DNA of 64,000 nt from Seiridium cupressi (lineage: Eukaryota > Ascomycota > Sordariomycetes > Amphisphaeriales > Sporocadaceae): the NCBI GenBank assembly GCA_036674765.1, contig JARVKI010000056.1:186001-250000 (forward strand), in the 5' to 3' direction. The number at the start of each line of letters is the position of its first letter. Position 1 is the stretch's first letter. This document shows positions 35,201 through 47,984 of the stretch, piece after piece. A program made the translations under genes and the position numbers. The notes beneath the pieces are model-generated. The model saw only the letters and a list, made by a program, of their open reading frames with translations. It made no database searches and was not told the origin of the DNA.

Positions 35201-38177
35201 CAAAGTTCCCTGGGCCTTTGAAGGGCAAGTCGAAGAAGAAGGAGATCGTTGCTTGGCTAACACAAGGCATTGACTTCTTGGAGAAGGAGTTGCCAAATGT
35301 GGCTTTCCAGCAATATGTTGTCCATGAGGACAAAAGGGCTATTGAACGGGTATTGCTCTGGAAGATTTTGCGTGTCTTCATCGAAAATGATGGTGCTCTT
35401 GAGGGCAATCCCAACGTGGAAAAAGCAGTTCGTCAAGTTCTTTCGCCCGAGCTCGACACAAGCAGCGACGAGCCCAGTTCACCTGTCGTGACAATGGCTG
35501 ATCTGCAAGGGGCATCTTCTGGCATTGGCGGCCTACGGACAGACGCGGTTGACTCTTCTACAATTGAACAAATCCGCAAAAATCTATTGAACGGAGACCG
35601 CGAGAAAGCCGCCTGGGCTGCAGTGGACAAACGTCTTTGGGGCCATGCCATGCTTATCTCCAGCACTGTTCCTGGTGATTTGTACAGGCAGGTTACTCAG
35701 GAGTTCATCAAGAAAGAGGTGAATCAAGTCGGCGGGAGCAACGAATCCCTCGCTGCACTTTACGGGGTCCTTTCTGGGAACCATGAAGAATCAGTCGATG
35801 CATTGGTGCCGAGCCATGCAAGAGCAGGCCTGCAGCTGATGTCTACTTCGATAGCTCCGGGTCAATCGACGGATACTCTCGCCGGCCTGGACAAATGGCA
35901 GGAAACGTTGGGCTTGATTTTGAGCAACAGGAGCAACAACGATGTTGTCGCCATAACCTCCCTCGGCAATTTGCTTTCCAGCTATGGCAGAGCCGAGGCT
36001 GCCCACATCTGCTTCCTGTTTGCTCGGAAACACGCTGTATTCGGTGGGCTCGACGACCCTAACGCGAATTTTGTTCTGGTGGGTGCCGATCACCGACGCC
36101 AAGCCGACCAATTCGCGAAGGAGACGGAAGCTCTGCTTATGAGTGAAGTGTACGAGTTTGGCCTTGCACTGTCAGGGTCTGCTACTCAGCAGAGCTGTCC
36201 TCACTTGGCGGCTTACAAGCTCCAGCACGCCATGACTCTTGCCGAATATGGATCTAGGGATAAGGCTTTGGCATACTGCGAAGCAATCAACTATGCCATC
36301 ACAGCGCAGACGAAGAGATCGCCATACTACCACCCGATCTTGATGACAGGAGTTGATGATCTTATGTCGAGGCTTAAGCTATCACCGAAGGAGGGCGGAT
36401 CTTCATGGATTTCCAAGCCGACAACAAGCTCCATGTGGGACAAGTTCAACAAATTTGTGTCCGGGGACGATGCTCAAAATTCAGGCCAAGGGTCTCCAGG
36501 AGAGCCAGGAGCAGAGTCTGGGCCATTTGCTCGCATCGGCGGTGGTACGCCTACTATTAGCCGCTCTCCCTCTGTCAACAACTTCGAGACATTTGGTGGC
36601 CATTCGCCTGCCCTCACAGCCAATCAAACATTATCACGATACGCCCCCAACAGTGGTCAGCGAACGGCCTCGTACGATCCAAGCTCTAACTACGCTACGA
36701 GGACTTCAATGGAACGATCTTCAGGCGAGTATCATCGCGGCTCCTTGGAGCTACCTCGTCCCTCTCAGGAGAGTGTGTCTTCAATGTACGGCGGTCCATC
36801 TGTGGAGAGCACGTCAACCGCGGCATTTGGCTATCAGCCAGTTTCAGCCGCACCAACTCAATCCCAGTATGCTCCTGCGCAGCCAGCAGTAAGCCAATCT
36901 GCCTACCAGCCCGCCATTGCGCAAGAGCACTCCACCAGCTCTTATTCTCCCTATCAACCAGCTCCGGCCCAGGAGACTTCAGCAGCTTCAACCTCGCCGT
37001 ACCAGCCTACAGCTACTGGGGCACCTTCTCTATCTGCTGGACCATCTCTTGCTGATACCAAGCCCGAAATCGCGGTCAACGATGTTCCTACCACTAATGG
37101 CTTTCAGCCTATTTCCTATGGTGGTTACCAGCCCCCTACAGGTGATGCTTTTGACAACTCATCAGTCTCACCGGTAGATGCTGTAGATGATGATCAAGGA
37201 CAAGCGTCGGGAGAAGCCACCTCTGGTAGTGGATGGGAAGCCCCAAGCTACCAACCATACTCTTTCGAGCCTCCGACTGACTCGTATGAGCCTGATCCGG
37301 AAGACGGCCAAGCGGACTCTGAGCAACTAAAGCCCAAGAAGAAGAGCTTTATGGATGATGACGATGACACTTTCCCATCCATGAGATCCGCTTCCCCAGC
37401 CTCGGCTGGAGATAAATCCAAATCCGAGAAGGATCGGGAGAACGAGGAGATGTTTCGAAAGGTTGCTGAAGAAGAAGGTAAGTGTCTTTCGAACTGCTCG
37501 TTTACAAACTCGCACTAACACAAGCATCAGCGAAACGCGCAGCAGAAGCCAAATCCCAAAAGAAAGGGGGCTGGCTGGGCGGTTGGTTCGGTGGAGGCGC
37601 CAAGAAAGAGAGCGAAATACCCGGCAACAAGCCGATTCGTGCCAAGCTTGGAGAGACCAGCAGTTTTGTCTACGATCCTGATCAGAAGCGGTGGGTTAAC
37701 AAGAAAGGGGGAGCGGAGGAGACCACCGCGAAATCGGCAACACCACCACCTCCACGAGCAGCATCACGAAATGGTACACCGCCTCCTCCAGGCAGCAGCA
37801 GTGCTCCGCCAATGAGCACCGGCACCCCGCCACCAATGGCCAACGGGCCACCCATGGGAATGCCACGCAGCGTGAGCAATCTGAGCAAGATGGCCTCGAT
37901 GGACAACCTCACACCACCGGGACCTGCACTTGGAGGAACACCGCCCATGGCACGCAGTGTTAGTAACATGAGCAACTTGAGTAATGTATCCGCCGAAAGC
38001 AATGGCCCCCCTACTCTTGCTCGCCCGAATATTCCGAGTGCTCCTCCCAGCCGTCCATCTACGAGCCTTAGCAATGCTAGCAGCATTGATGACCTTCTCG
38101 GGGCCGCGGGACCACGAAAGGCCGGAGGCAAGAAGCCTAGGAAGGGTGGGAGGTACATCGATGTCATGGCTAAATAG
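32212..38177 (+). CDS. sec16: COPII coat assembly scaffold Sec16
   Basis: Two exons, 32212-37477 and 37531-38177 (53-nt intron, phase 1), 1970 residues, normal for filamentous-fungal Sec16. The order is: a long acidic disordered N-terminus (residues 1-440, many DDE clusters), a Pro/Ser/Gln-rich region (450-930), the central conserved domain from about 937 ([36 protein letters not shown], then alpha-solenoid ending near 1410), a second Pro/Tyr-rich region, and a C-terminal basic/PPP-rich tail ([11 protein letters not shown], then PPPP stretches and a serine-rich end). Sec16 marks ER exit sites, binds Sec23/Sec24/Sec13/Sec31 and limits Sar1 GTP turnover. It is essential in yeasts and a typical single-copy housekeeping gene. 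No lesion was seen. Confidence 0.96.
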
Positions 38178-41100
38178 GTTGGGGACGGTTTTTTGAGATT
38201 AGCGATGATGTTTATCACATGCATGGGGCATGATTAGAGACGGGCTGCGACACACGATACACTTCACAGGCGCAACCCCAGTTTCCTTCTTTCCACGCTC
38301 GGCCGATGGAAGGGAGCGACCTTGTCGTTGTATTATAGATCTAAGATATTTGTAATGGGCGAAAGACACGAGCTTGCTCTCGACTCGAATAGAAAGTTGG
38401 GCGTATCTGGTCATGTAAGAAACAACAGTTTGAATTCAAGTCATACTTCCGTTCACACAAGAAAAATTCACAACGTTTCTGGTACTATTTCCATGGCTGT
38501 GAATCTACCAAGTCTATGGAAACTGTGTAAGTGCCGGATAGATGGCCAATTCGAAATGGCCGAGTATACATGCCGAGGGAAGCTCCAGGCTTAGGATGGA
38601 ATGGAATGATTTCTTTGCACGTGGTCTTCAGCTGGTAATCTGCCGGCTTCTGCACGTTCCCTAATCAGCAGATGTCACCCCATAAAATTCCACGTTCAAC
38701 AAGGGTCCCAAGACTTCCAGTTCCTGTTAGCCAAAGTGGAGCAAATGAATCGGATCTTGTTGGTGGATGAATGACGTTCGATGTGGCTAAAGATTAGCGA
38801 AACTCTAATTATGCGTTCGCGGACATCTCGACTGTCCTAACCCTATGACAAAGCTGCCACTAACTACTTGAATCACTTACTCAGCGAAAGTCGCAGAGCT
38901 GTTCTTACCCTTTACGTACTTTAGCGTCGCATCCGTCGCCTATTCGAGATATGCAGTCAACTTAGTAGATAGCCTAGGCCCGCCCCCGGGCTCTGCCGCA
39001 TTGATGTTCGGGAATTTTTGTAAAATTTAATAGTGTCTCTGTGCGCCCCGTAGGGAGATGAATCTGAGTTCGTTACGAGCAAGAGAGACGACAGAGGTAC
39101 AGATAATTAAGCACATCCTTGGTCATAGTCATGAGCCCTATTCTCGATGTCACCTGACGACATTTGAATGCGCAACTATCATAGAGCCTTGGTCATGAAT
39201 TTGGCGTCCGCCTCCAATTTGACGCGTGTACGTGACCGGACACTCCCGTTGTCGTCGGTGGCTTCTGGGCGTGATTTTTACCTTTGCCCTAAATGGATCT
39301 TCCAAGTGATCTGCCTCCACGGGATAGCGCTCATGAGATTCGAACTCAACGTAACATTTCCTGACTTATCCTTTCCGTTACAAGTAAGCACCGTAAGCAC
39401 CTCACGGTTTCACTTTTTGTCACTATCATCACGGCTCGAATCCCGGCATCCGGGATCGGTCTTCGCCGACGTGGGAAAAAGAAAAAAGAAAAAGGTATGA
39501 GCCGAGCGAGTCGCCGTCCAACAAGACCATAGGACCAAGACCTTCACGGACTACATGTGAATCCTATCTGCAGTGTCAACAGGCCTGACCCATGTTGGAT
39601 TGATAGATCATTCATTTTGCGTCGCTCCTCCTTTTCTGAGGATCTGAAGAAGAAAAAGCTTGTTTGCAGATGGAATCTGGGTTCGAGAACCACCGATCGA
39701 TCACAGAACTCTTCCAAAAATGACAGGGAATATTCTTCAGGTGGACGATCATATTTTGTTATATCCGTTCAGACCCATTGCAAGAGGACGGCTGATAAGC
39801 GGCGACACGATTTGATGGAGTCACAGGGATTGTGACCGGCGCCCTTGGCAGCTCGTATGTACCATAGTAAGTCGATGCAACGCTGTAACCAGAAAATGGA
39901 CCGCGATATGCACGAATGTTTCACAAAGGGCCGGGCCATTTTCTCAACTACCGGTGCCGGCTGCCATGACACTGAACAGAGTTCGACTAAGCCCTTTGAT
40001 GGCTGTTCGAACATAACTAGCCTTCGCACCGACAAAAGCACTATATTTCCAATCAGATTGTGGGAATCTGCCGAAATGCATGCCAAGACATCGGGAGTTA
40101 TGACTTGAGATCTGCATCGTTGGGACTCAATGCTACTGTAAGCCACTGATAGTTCGTAAGTGGGCCGGGGAGAAATCGGTCCAGAACCTCCACCCAGCTG
40201 AGCATGAAGGACCCGCCTGGCAATTCGCGGCTATGAGGGCTCCAGGGCTGCGAACCCGAAATTTCGGTAGCTCCCAGCTCCATGTTCCTTGAGCTGCGGG
40301 CTCGGGACTTGGCTTGGCCGCAAATTGCCTCGGAGGCGAAGTCCAGATGGACCCATGGAAGCATTACAGCCTGCATCCTGGCTCTCCCTCCTTGGGACAT
40401 CTGTTTCTTCCCAACCGTTTAACTTCGTAGTAGTCGACGTTACCATTAATCACGTATCTTCACCATTTCGGCGTCCTATGGCGAAAGCGAGGCCAGCCCA
40501 AGCTTGCCTGATTCCATACCGATGCACAGGCTGATTCGGTCGCAGACAAGCAACGGTCGTGTTTCCTGGATCGGCTAGGCCTCGCTATACCAAGTGGACC
40601 AGAATTAGTGCTGACTTTACTGCGTACGTCGTAGTGTAGTAGTAGAGATATGACCGACGACTGACAACTTGCTGCATTAGGACGTGGTGCCGCTAGCGTC
40701 GCACAATGCCGCGGTTCCCCTGATTTCTGCATAACAATTCTCTCTCCCCTCCTCTACTTCTTGGTGCGGCAACATACAGGCCGACGCGCAGTTAGCTACC
40801 CTCCATTCGAGTCGCGCGTCTCTGGCGTCTTCTATGCTGCAGGAACGTTGAAAGCGCACGAGCTGTGACATGTCAAACAATGGCGTCAGGTATACTTTGA
40901 CCGGCTGCACCCCCGCGCCCGCTATACCTACATAGGTATTGGTGTCAATCACGTTCCCTGTCCACGGATTTCGCCAAGCTGTCTGCCGCATCTACCGATG
41001 GACGACGCATTCTGGTACCTCTGCACGCGAGGGCAGGCACAGGGTTGCATCTGATTCAGATTCGGGTGTCAGGGTTGTTGATCTCACGACGACCCCTGCT

Positions 41101-41297
41101 CTGGTGGAGAGAACCCGTCGATCGGGACACCCATGCCACCCCGTCGACGCACAGCTCCGAGAGGATAGATAATATGAAGACGGACCTCCCAGTTGGCTCT
41201 GGAGTCCACTTCCACAGGTTCAACACTCATTCACATTTCGTACAACTCGTTGTTAAGGCTCTATTCAGATTGCCTGGAGGCAAGAAGGGCGTTGACC
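38178..41297. other. Gene-free stretch, 3.1 kb
   Basis: Neither strand holds a convincing frame; overlapping frames at 39769-40146 (-) and 39845-40108 (+) compete with each other and neither looks like protein. A tRNA-like box at about 39338-39350 was examined and rejected. The right end is the promoter of the rhodopsin-fold gene. Confidence 0.45.
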
Positions 41298-42687
41298 ATG
41301 GCCACCGACATCCCAAACCGCGGACCACAGCTGATGGTGGTCTGCATCACGCTGTTGACCATTGCCGTCATTTCCATTGCCATGCGCTGTTTTACTAGGT
41401 TGTTTATTGTCAAGGGGTTCGGTAAAGATGACTATCTAATGGTTTTTGCTATGGTGAGTGGTCACGTCGCTTTTTAAGCGATTCAAAACCCGCGGAGTGG
41501 CAAAACTGACAAGATTATCAAGATCTCCTTTACACTGTTTGTCACTTGTGCAATTACCGGTGTTCACTACGGCACGGGACGGCATCGTGTGAATCTGAGT
41601 ACACATGATTTCGAGGAAGCCATGAAGGTAAGCGGACCACCAGATCCACGAGTCAGTGTGACCCACGGTGCTGACTAGATTATCAGTATTGGTGGCTTTG
41701 CTACATCTGGTATTGCGTTACCATGATATCCTCCAAACTTTCCATCGGCGTCTTCCTCTTACGAATTACGGTCCAAAAGATACACCACTACATTCTTTAC
41801 ATGCTCATGTTCCTATCCGTCATGACCGGCTTGGTGTTTTTCTTTGTCACGCTCTTCCAGTGCCACCCCGTCACCTACTTCTGGTACAAGGAGCAGGACG
41901 GCACGTGCATCGACTCGGGCATCATCGCCGCCCTCACCTATCTGTACAGCGCCATCAGCGTGATTTGCGATTTCACCTTCGCTTTACTTCCCTTGCATAT
42001 CATCCACGGGCTACAGATGAACAAGAACACCAAGCTAGCCCTGATCCCTATCTTGGGCATGGGTTGCGTTGCCAGTATTGCAGTCGTCGTTCGATTTGCA
42101 TATATCGAAAAGTTCAAGGATCCAGACTTTCTCTGTAAGCTGAACCTCTTATCTCTGCCATTGAAAACAAAACAAAAAGCCACTAACAGCATTAATCAGG
42201 GGCAACTCTGGACATTGCCATTTGGTCTACGACAGAGCAAGGCCTCGCCATCACCGCTGGTAGTCTCGCCTCTCTCCAACCGCTCTTGAAACGAGTTGCC
42301 CAGAGATTTGGAATATGGGAGACACGCCGAACCCTGCCCGGCTCCAACGACGTCCTGCCGCGCACGATCGGCAGCGAGGGCAAGTCCAAGCAGCGCAAGA
42401 ACCGATCCGCCAAGGACTCGTACGGCATGACGACGTTCGACTGGGAAGACGGCGAAGACCCGGCCGCCAATGGAGACAAGCAGACGAACCAGATCATGCT
42501 CACCAGGGAGGTGAACGTGACCACGAAGCGGGGGAGCCTCTGGGCCGTGTCGGAGAATCCCGGCAATGAGAGTGAGGAGGAGCTGACGAACAAGTCGCCC
42601 AAGGGATCGCACAAGGGGTCGTTCGGCGAGCCACTGGTGCTGCCCAGGAGCTTCTTGGCAGATGCACACCAGGGGGGAAAAGTGTAA
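41298..42687 (+). CDS. Seven-TM rhodopsin-domain integral membrane protein (SAT4/PTH11-related)
   Basis: Four exons, 41298-41453, 41523-41627, 41687-42134 and 42200-42687 (introns 69, 59, 65 nt), 398 residues. Start ATG at 41298 has a good context (ACCATGG). Residues 1-275 form seven hydrophobic helices with the family signatures MRCFTRLFIVKGFGKDDYLM (broken here as RCFTRL and FGKDDYLM) between TM1 and TM2, YWWLCYIWY, and CHPVTYFW. The last transmembrane part is followed by a charged cytosolic tail of about 120 residues (RREVNVTT, lysine/serine-rich). This fungal rhodopsin-like domain is widespread in ascomycetes and includes PTH11-type receptors; ligand and signalling output are unknown, and there is no CFEM domain here. 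Confidence 0.88.
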
Positions 42688-43932
42688 AATATTGTTATAA
42701 TCGTAATGCACACGCTAATTGCTTGGGTTCATCCATGCCTAGCCTGGGATTGAACTGCCGAGAAACCGAGTACACTGGAGAACATCGAGTCCATGTGTGA
42801 ATTGATAACCCTAACGCGGATACGCCACAATTGATCCAAGAGCATAGGCGAGACCATTCAGGAGTAAACATCATATGGTTCCAGCGACTATCCCACCAAA
42901 GCTCAAGCCACAAAATTCCAGGCCATGCCCGTTTTCCGGCCTCATTCACAAGGTGCCCCGAAACTCAGCCTTATCCACGTATATGAACAAGCCCGATATT
43001 AATCACTAACAGCCTTGCTTGTCTATAACAGTAGAGTTCTCGCCGCGGTGCATGTAGCCCTACAGGCGGATGGCGCGAGTGAGCCTTGGCAGGGTCCTCA
43101 AGAGGCGCTGTGAGACGCCGTCAGCCGCTGTACTTTAGCGCGACCCATGTCCACTCATTCGTTGGTGGAGGGGAACGTCATAGGCTGCGGTAATACGCCG
43201 GAGAGGTCCGAAGTATACGAATATGCATTCCGCAACTCTAAAGATGGCGGAATGATTGTAGTGCAAAGTATTAATATGGGTCAGATTGATGGCTTTAAAG
43301 ACTCGTTTTTCAATTACGTCTGACTGAAACTCGCACGCAGCTCAACAGTGATAACCATGCCGCACTTGAGGTACTTTCCCTAACCCGGTGTTGGCGAAGA
43401 CAACCAGGAGAATTTCCACTACAGTATAGCCTAATAGCTAAGAGTAAGACAAGCCTTACGTAACGAAGGTATTTTAGTACTAATATGACAAAAAACGGCG
43501 CTCTTTAAATCCCTCGCGAAGCATTCGCGATGCTCTTTGTAAGGCTCCGATATCAGACCAAGCAGATAGTCACCGGGGAGAGGGACGATGATGACAGTGG
43601 TGGCGGTGTTGGCGCAAGCCATCACACCGAGTAGATCCCGTCCTTCCCCATAAAGAAAGTAGTTAGCTGAATCAAGCCTCTTAACACTCAACTTGTGGCC
43701 AGCCCTTATACACGTGAACCAACGACGTGGTCGTAACTTATCAAGTCCAGTACAGTAAGCAACTAAACTATATGTAGTTAAGGTTAGCCTGTAGATGTAA
43801 CCCCACTTGGGGGCCGTTCATGCATTAACCTACTCCGTTGTATTGGATAAAGCTTACTAGATATATATTTCAGTTGATAGCCGCCCACGTTCGTTACATT
43901 ATGCCAGGCTCAACGTAACCCCACGAAATGCC
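42688..43932. other. Intergenic, promoter side of the HET gene
   Basis: 1.2 kb; no convincing coding frame. Small minus-strand frame at 43431-43691 is not recognised. Confidence 0.4.
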
Positions 43933-46602
43933 ATGTCGACGAAAAGAGATACCATGAGTCAGCCAGGCTATAGTTCGAGAGATGACCGCTCAGACACATT
44001 AGTCGGTTCGGTAGGCAAAAACGTATGAATCCGTCATGACTCATTCCAGCTGGAAGTGACTTTACTGACTTTGCGGCAATTTAAGTCACTGTGCGAGGCA
44101 TGTACCCGATTGGGACTTGGCATTCACCGCTTCAAAATACAGCCTCTGCCGTCGACGAAACGTACTGGGCATGTCCGTGCAAACTCATTGCAAGTTTCTA
44201 CGACATCTACTCTCATAGGATCCTTCGAGGATATCAAGGCTCGATCTGGCAAATGCCCCTTGTGTTTTCTTGTTCTCGATTCTGTAAGGCATCAGCCCGG
44301 AAGCATAAAGCTACGGAGCACGAGGAACAACACTGGTTTTCATCCCGAGCTGCAGAGGGCTGAATGTTCCTTAACTTGGGAAACTGACGGTCGAGAAGCG
44401 GGTTCAACAAAAGGCTTGGGCAACGATAGCAAGAGGTCGGTTCGGGGGCTAACTAGGCGCTTGCATATCCGCTGGAATGACCCCCAACTGAAAGATGCAT
44501 ATCTAGTGTACGTCGCCCCTGAGACGCCTTTCAGAACAGCTTCAGATGCCGAGCGGGTCTGGGACCCTTCGGTCCTTTTTCTGGGCCGCCAGATAACCTA
44601 CGACATCGAGAACCAGGCTTTGATAAAGTCCTGGTTGGAATTATGCCAAGATTCACATAAAGGACCATGTCGGCAGACAAACCCTGAGAGATTGAAGAAG
44701 TTCTTTACAATGATCTCTCACTCCTATTTCGGGGTGATAGACGTACAAAAGATGCAACTTACGAAACTGCCTAGCTCGGCTCCCGAAAATTACAACCTTC
44801 TAAACTCGAAAGCGAAGGACCGCATACCGATGAGCCACGAGCCCTATGTAGCTCTGAGCTATGTCTGGGGGACCAAACAAAACGTGTACCGCACGCTACT
44901 CGAGAATGTGATGATCCATCGCATGCACGGCGGATTGGAGAAGGAGTTGAAAAGCCTACCCAAAGTCATCCTAGACACGATAGATCTTGTTCGGAGACTG
45001 GGCTACAAATATCTATGGGTAGACCGCCTCTGCATCGTGCAAGATAGTCTTGCGAGGTCTTGGAAACTGAATGCGTATAACATGGATCTGATTTATGGCA
45101 ACGCCGATCTCACAATTTGTGCCGCAGACGGCGACGCTGCAGCAGGATTACACGCCATGTCTCCGGGAACACACAATACGAAACAATGCCGCGGACGAGT
45201 GGCAGGTCTGAACCTCATGGTCACCCGGCCACCAGAGATGTATATTAGATCTTCGGAGTGGAACGAGCGTGCGTGGACTTTTCAGGAAAGGCTGCTCTCC
45301 AGACGATGTCTCATCTTTACAAATTCGCGCGTGTATTTTCAGTGTCGATCAACCGGCATGTCTGAAGATATATATGCCGATCGTAAAGGTGCGGGATGGT
45401 CGCTCGACCTCAAAGACGCCCCTATGCAAATGCTTCGTCAGTTGGATAGCCGTCCATTTTGGGTCTACATGAAATCCATTGAACTGTATACAGAGAGGAA
45501 GCTTTCGAATGCAGCTGATATCCTAGCTGCGTTCAGCGGCATGTCTAATCTCATCAACGAACATTTGAAAGCCCCGTTCATCCACGGGCTCCCCAGCTCC
45601 CACTTCGACTTGGCGTTATTGTGGGAGCCCGTCAGCGTTGTGAGGCGCAGGGTTCTGGGGGACGACAAAGATGGGAAGGATTCGCGGCTGAGCGCTGAGA
45701 AAAAGACCAACAATTCAGTTCCGGACTTCCCCAGTTGGTCATGGGCTGGATGGGAGGGCCCTGTCGCTTATAAAGACAGTGTCGCCACAGGTCTCCTTGA
45801 CAACGTTTCAGATTGGCTGGATAGCCATACATGGATCGAGTGGTGGGTGAGAGATGGACATGGAGATCTCAGACCTCTGATGGACTGGAACTTGTCCAAA
45901 GTATCTGTTGGCGAGGAGAGGTGGAAAGGATATAGAAGCCCCGTTAGCAGAAACAACCGCCCTCGCAAGGGCGACCAGTATAAGCCGGAGGAGAAATATA
46001 ACCGAAGGGAGAATATCATTGATGCCGTGGCCGTGGTGGAAAGGCACGTTGGTGCCACAAGATCCAAAAGTGGTTGGACTTCGGACAGCACTGATAGTGA
46101 TAGTGATAGTACATCTATTGCCGACAGAGATCGTCGCTCGGCCCACGATAACATAAGAACTTACGATTCCAGACGAGAGCACGACTACTACCCATCTAGG
46201 CTAAGACCTGCGAGGGAGGATGACGAAACTGATATCGTTATACGCGCAAAGGGAAAAGATAGAGACTACGGAGGAGTACGTGAATATGGGGGTAATCTCG
46301 AGGAAATATATCTAATCCCAGCTGGAGAACCTGGGAGAACGGAATCACGGAAACCAATACGGGCGCACGACCGAACAGTGGACCAAGATGGACTTCGATA
46401 TTCACCACCACTACGCCGACGAGCGAGGTTTCTTCAGTCCAGATATCCCGATGACGATCACAGTCTACCGGAAGCCAGGCGGAGTCGGCGCTACGACGTA
46501 GAGATACGAGAACCTCCTTTTCCAGTAATAATTAACAACCAAGTTACCTACCGATCGGATAGCGAAGGAAACTACGAGTATAAGCCTGCGCTCAACGCTT
46601 GA
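43933..46602 (+). CDS. HET-domain protein, C-terminal block detached
   Basis: The long frame has no in-frame ATG before its HET core. A first exon 43933-44010 (ATG at 43933, 26 codons) ending at a GTAGGC donor supplies one; the second exon starts at 44050 (39-nt intron) or 44086 (75-nt intron with a CTGAC branch site), giving about 864-876 residues. The HET core lies at about residues 270-450: EPYVALSYVWG, LPKVILDTIDLVRRLGYKYLW, VDRLCIVQDS, and WNERAWTFQERLLSRRCLIF. HET domains trigger heterokaryon-incompatibility cell death when non-self is sensed. After PSWSWAGWEG the frame continues into an unusual Arg/Asp/Ser-rich stretch of about 190 residues and stops at 46602, whereas relatives go on to a C-terminal block that here lies 400 bp downstream after an AT-rich tract. 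Confidence 0.75.
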
Positions 46603-46995
46603 TTTTTAAACAGGCAGTTTAACGATAAAGATAAAGAATTTAATATTACGCTAAAAAATTACCTTTATCGAATTATAAAAGTAAAATTTAACTTTTAAAC
46701 GGATAATTTTAAATTTCTTTTTATAACGAATATATTATTATTAAAATAAATTTTAAAATAATATATTAATATTTAAATTAATCATTAAAATAATAATTAT
46801 TTATATAAAAATATTTATTATATATATATTTGTTTATTTTTTTATTAATTTTATTTATTTACGTTTATTTAATAAATAAAATTAATTATAATTAATATTA
46901 ATTAATAAATTTTATTAATTATTATTAATCGTTTAATTCTAATTAATTTTAATTATTTATTTAAATTTGTTATATTAATACTTAACGTATTTATT
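46603..46995. repeat. Extremely AT-rich tract inside the HET gene (RIP-like)
   Basis: About 390 bp that is almost entirely A and T, rich in TTAATTAAT-type runs, with sharp borders against normal-GC coding DNA on both sides. This is what RIP mutation of a repeated sequence leaves, so a dead transposon fragment or solo terminal repeat is plausible. No open frame and no clear terminal repeats were seen. Confidence 0.7.
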
Positions 46996-47073
46996 TTTGC
47001 GTAGCCGTAACCGCTTGTCTCCGGCCGTTTATCTGGCTTATACTTGCGGGATAAGGTTTATCCCGTCCCGGGG

Positions 47074-47509
47074 TCCCTTTGGGCCCATGTTCGTAATACC
47101 TCTCTTGCCCATCTTGCAGTTTCTCACATGGCATACCCACTTATACGTCTACCCCGATGAGAGAAGGGGGATCCATGACGTCCAGGCCGGTCGAAAACGC
47201 CATCATGTCGCCGACAGCTCGGGAGATTGGTGCGGGTCAATCGTGCTGGACGACCGGTGGGCGGCTGGGCCAAGAGACACTTCCCAGAGCCGGGAGTTCA
47301 TTGCGATTTCCGAGGCCAAGAAATTCACCGAGGCCGAATACAGTGAGTGGACTTACTATATTCCCAAGGAACGTGAGCAGAGCGAATGGGATCTGTTTTA
47401 CGTTCTACTAGTCGAGCGTACCGAGGAGAGGTGGGAGAGGGTGGGACTCGGCAAGGTTTTCAAGGAAGCCTTCCGTAATGCGACCTGGAAGGAGATCATG
47501 CTAAGTTAG
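47074..47509 (+). pseudogene. Detached C-terminal block of the HET-domain protein
   Basis: In frame 46997-47509, without its own good start (the frame opens on TTG). From about 47100 it reads PILQFLTWHTHLYV, DWCGSIVLDDRW, REFIAISEAKKFTEAEYSEW, TYYIPKE, WDLFYVLLVER, then WERVGLGKVFKEAFRNATWKEIML, the conserved C-terminal block of this HET subgroup. It is in a different frame from the long HET exon and separated from it by the AT tract. An ATG at 47087 could initiate a 140-residue product, but a split gene is more likely. It shows no stops and good codon use, so the break may be recent or bridged by splicing. Confidence 0.72.
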
Positions 47510-47984
47510 TGACGGTTGGCGTTGAAGTTGACCAACTGGAAGCTTTTAATAGCAAGTGCCATGGAGATCAGTCGTCGGCAGATGCTGAGTCTAAGTCACA
47601 GGTTGATTAAGAATAACGTGATCATTATTGTAGGCTGTATTAGAGTTACTATGTTCTTGCGTAACTTTCTCAACAACTCGTCCTTGTTCAGTACCTACAA
47701 GCATGTGTTCGTTGAAATGTGCCTTGTTCCTCTAGGCTCATCCCTAATTGAACTTTGACGCATCGTCGTAATACTCATAAAGTCAAGCATCATGCCAACT
47801 GGTTGCCACATCAGGACCCGAGCCATGCTGCTTTAAGCATGAGACTCGCAAGACTTTGGCAGGGGTTTGGTCTGAGCTTAGCCTCCAGCAAGACATGTGA
47901 GACAGAATTGATTTAATCAGCATCTAGGTCACTGGAACTAGAATGACGTATAATCAAACGACAACATTTACTACAGCTAACCAT
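47510..47984. other. Convergent 3' region, HET / P450
   Basis: 475 bp between the HET C-terminal block and the P450 stop codon. Nothing recognised. Confidence 0.45.

Noticed and set aside
37478..37518. Sec16 ending at the stop at 37516-37518
   Set aside because: Reading through the GTAAGT donor gives an abrupt tail; splicing to 37531 restores the conserved C-terminus.
39331..39360. tRNA-like B box (minus strand, GAGTTCGAATCTC)
   Set aside because: No matching 5' acceptor arm, A box or anticodon arm lies at the right distance; the T-stem has only four pairs.
39411..39445. Second B-box-like sequence (GGCTCGAATCCCGG, plus strand)
   Set aside because: The arm does not pair as a T-stem and no upstream A box is present.
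42192..42713. Two overlapping minus-strand frames of more than 170 codons
   Set aside because: Antisense to the last exon of the rhodopsin-fold gene; they compete with each other and have no signatures.
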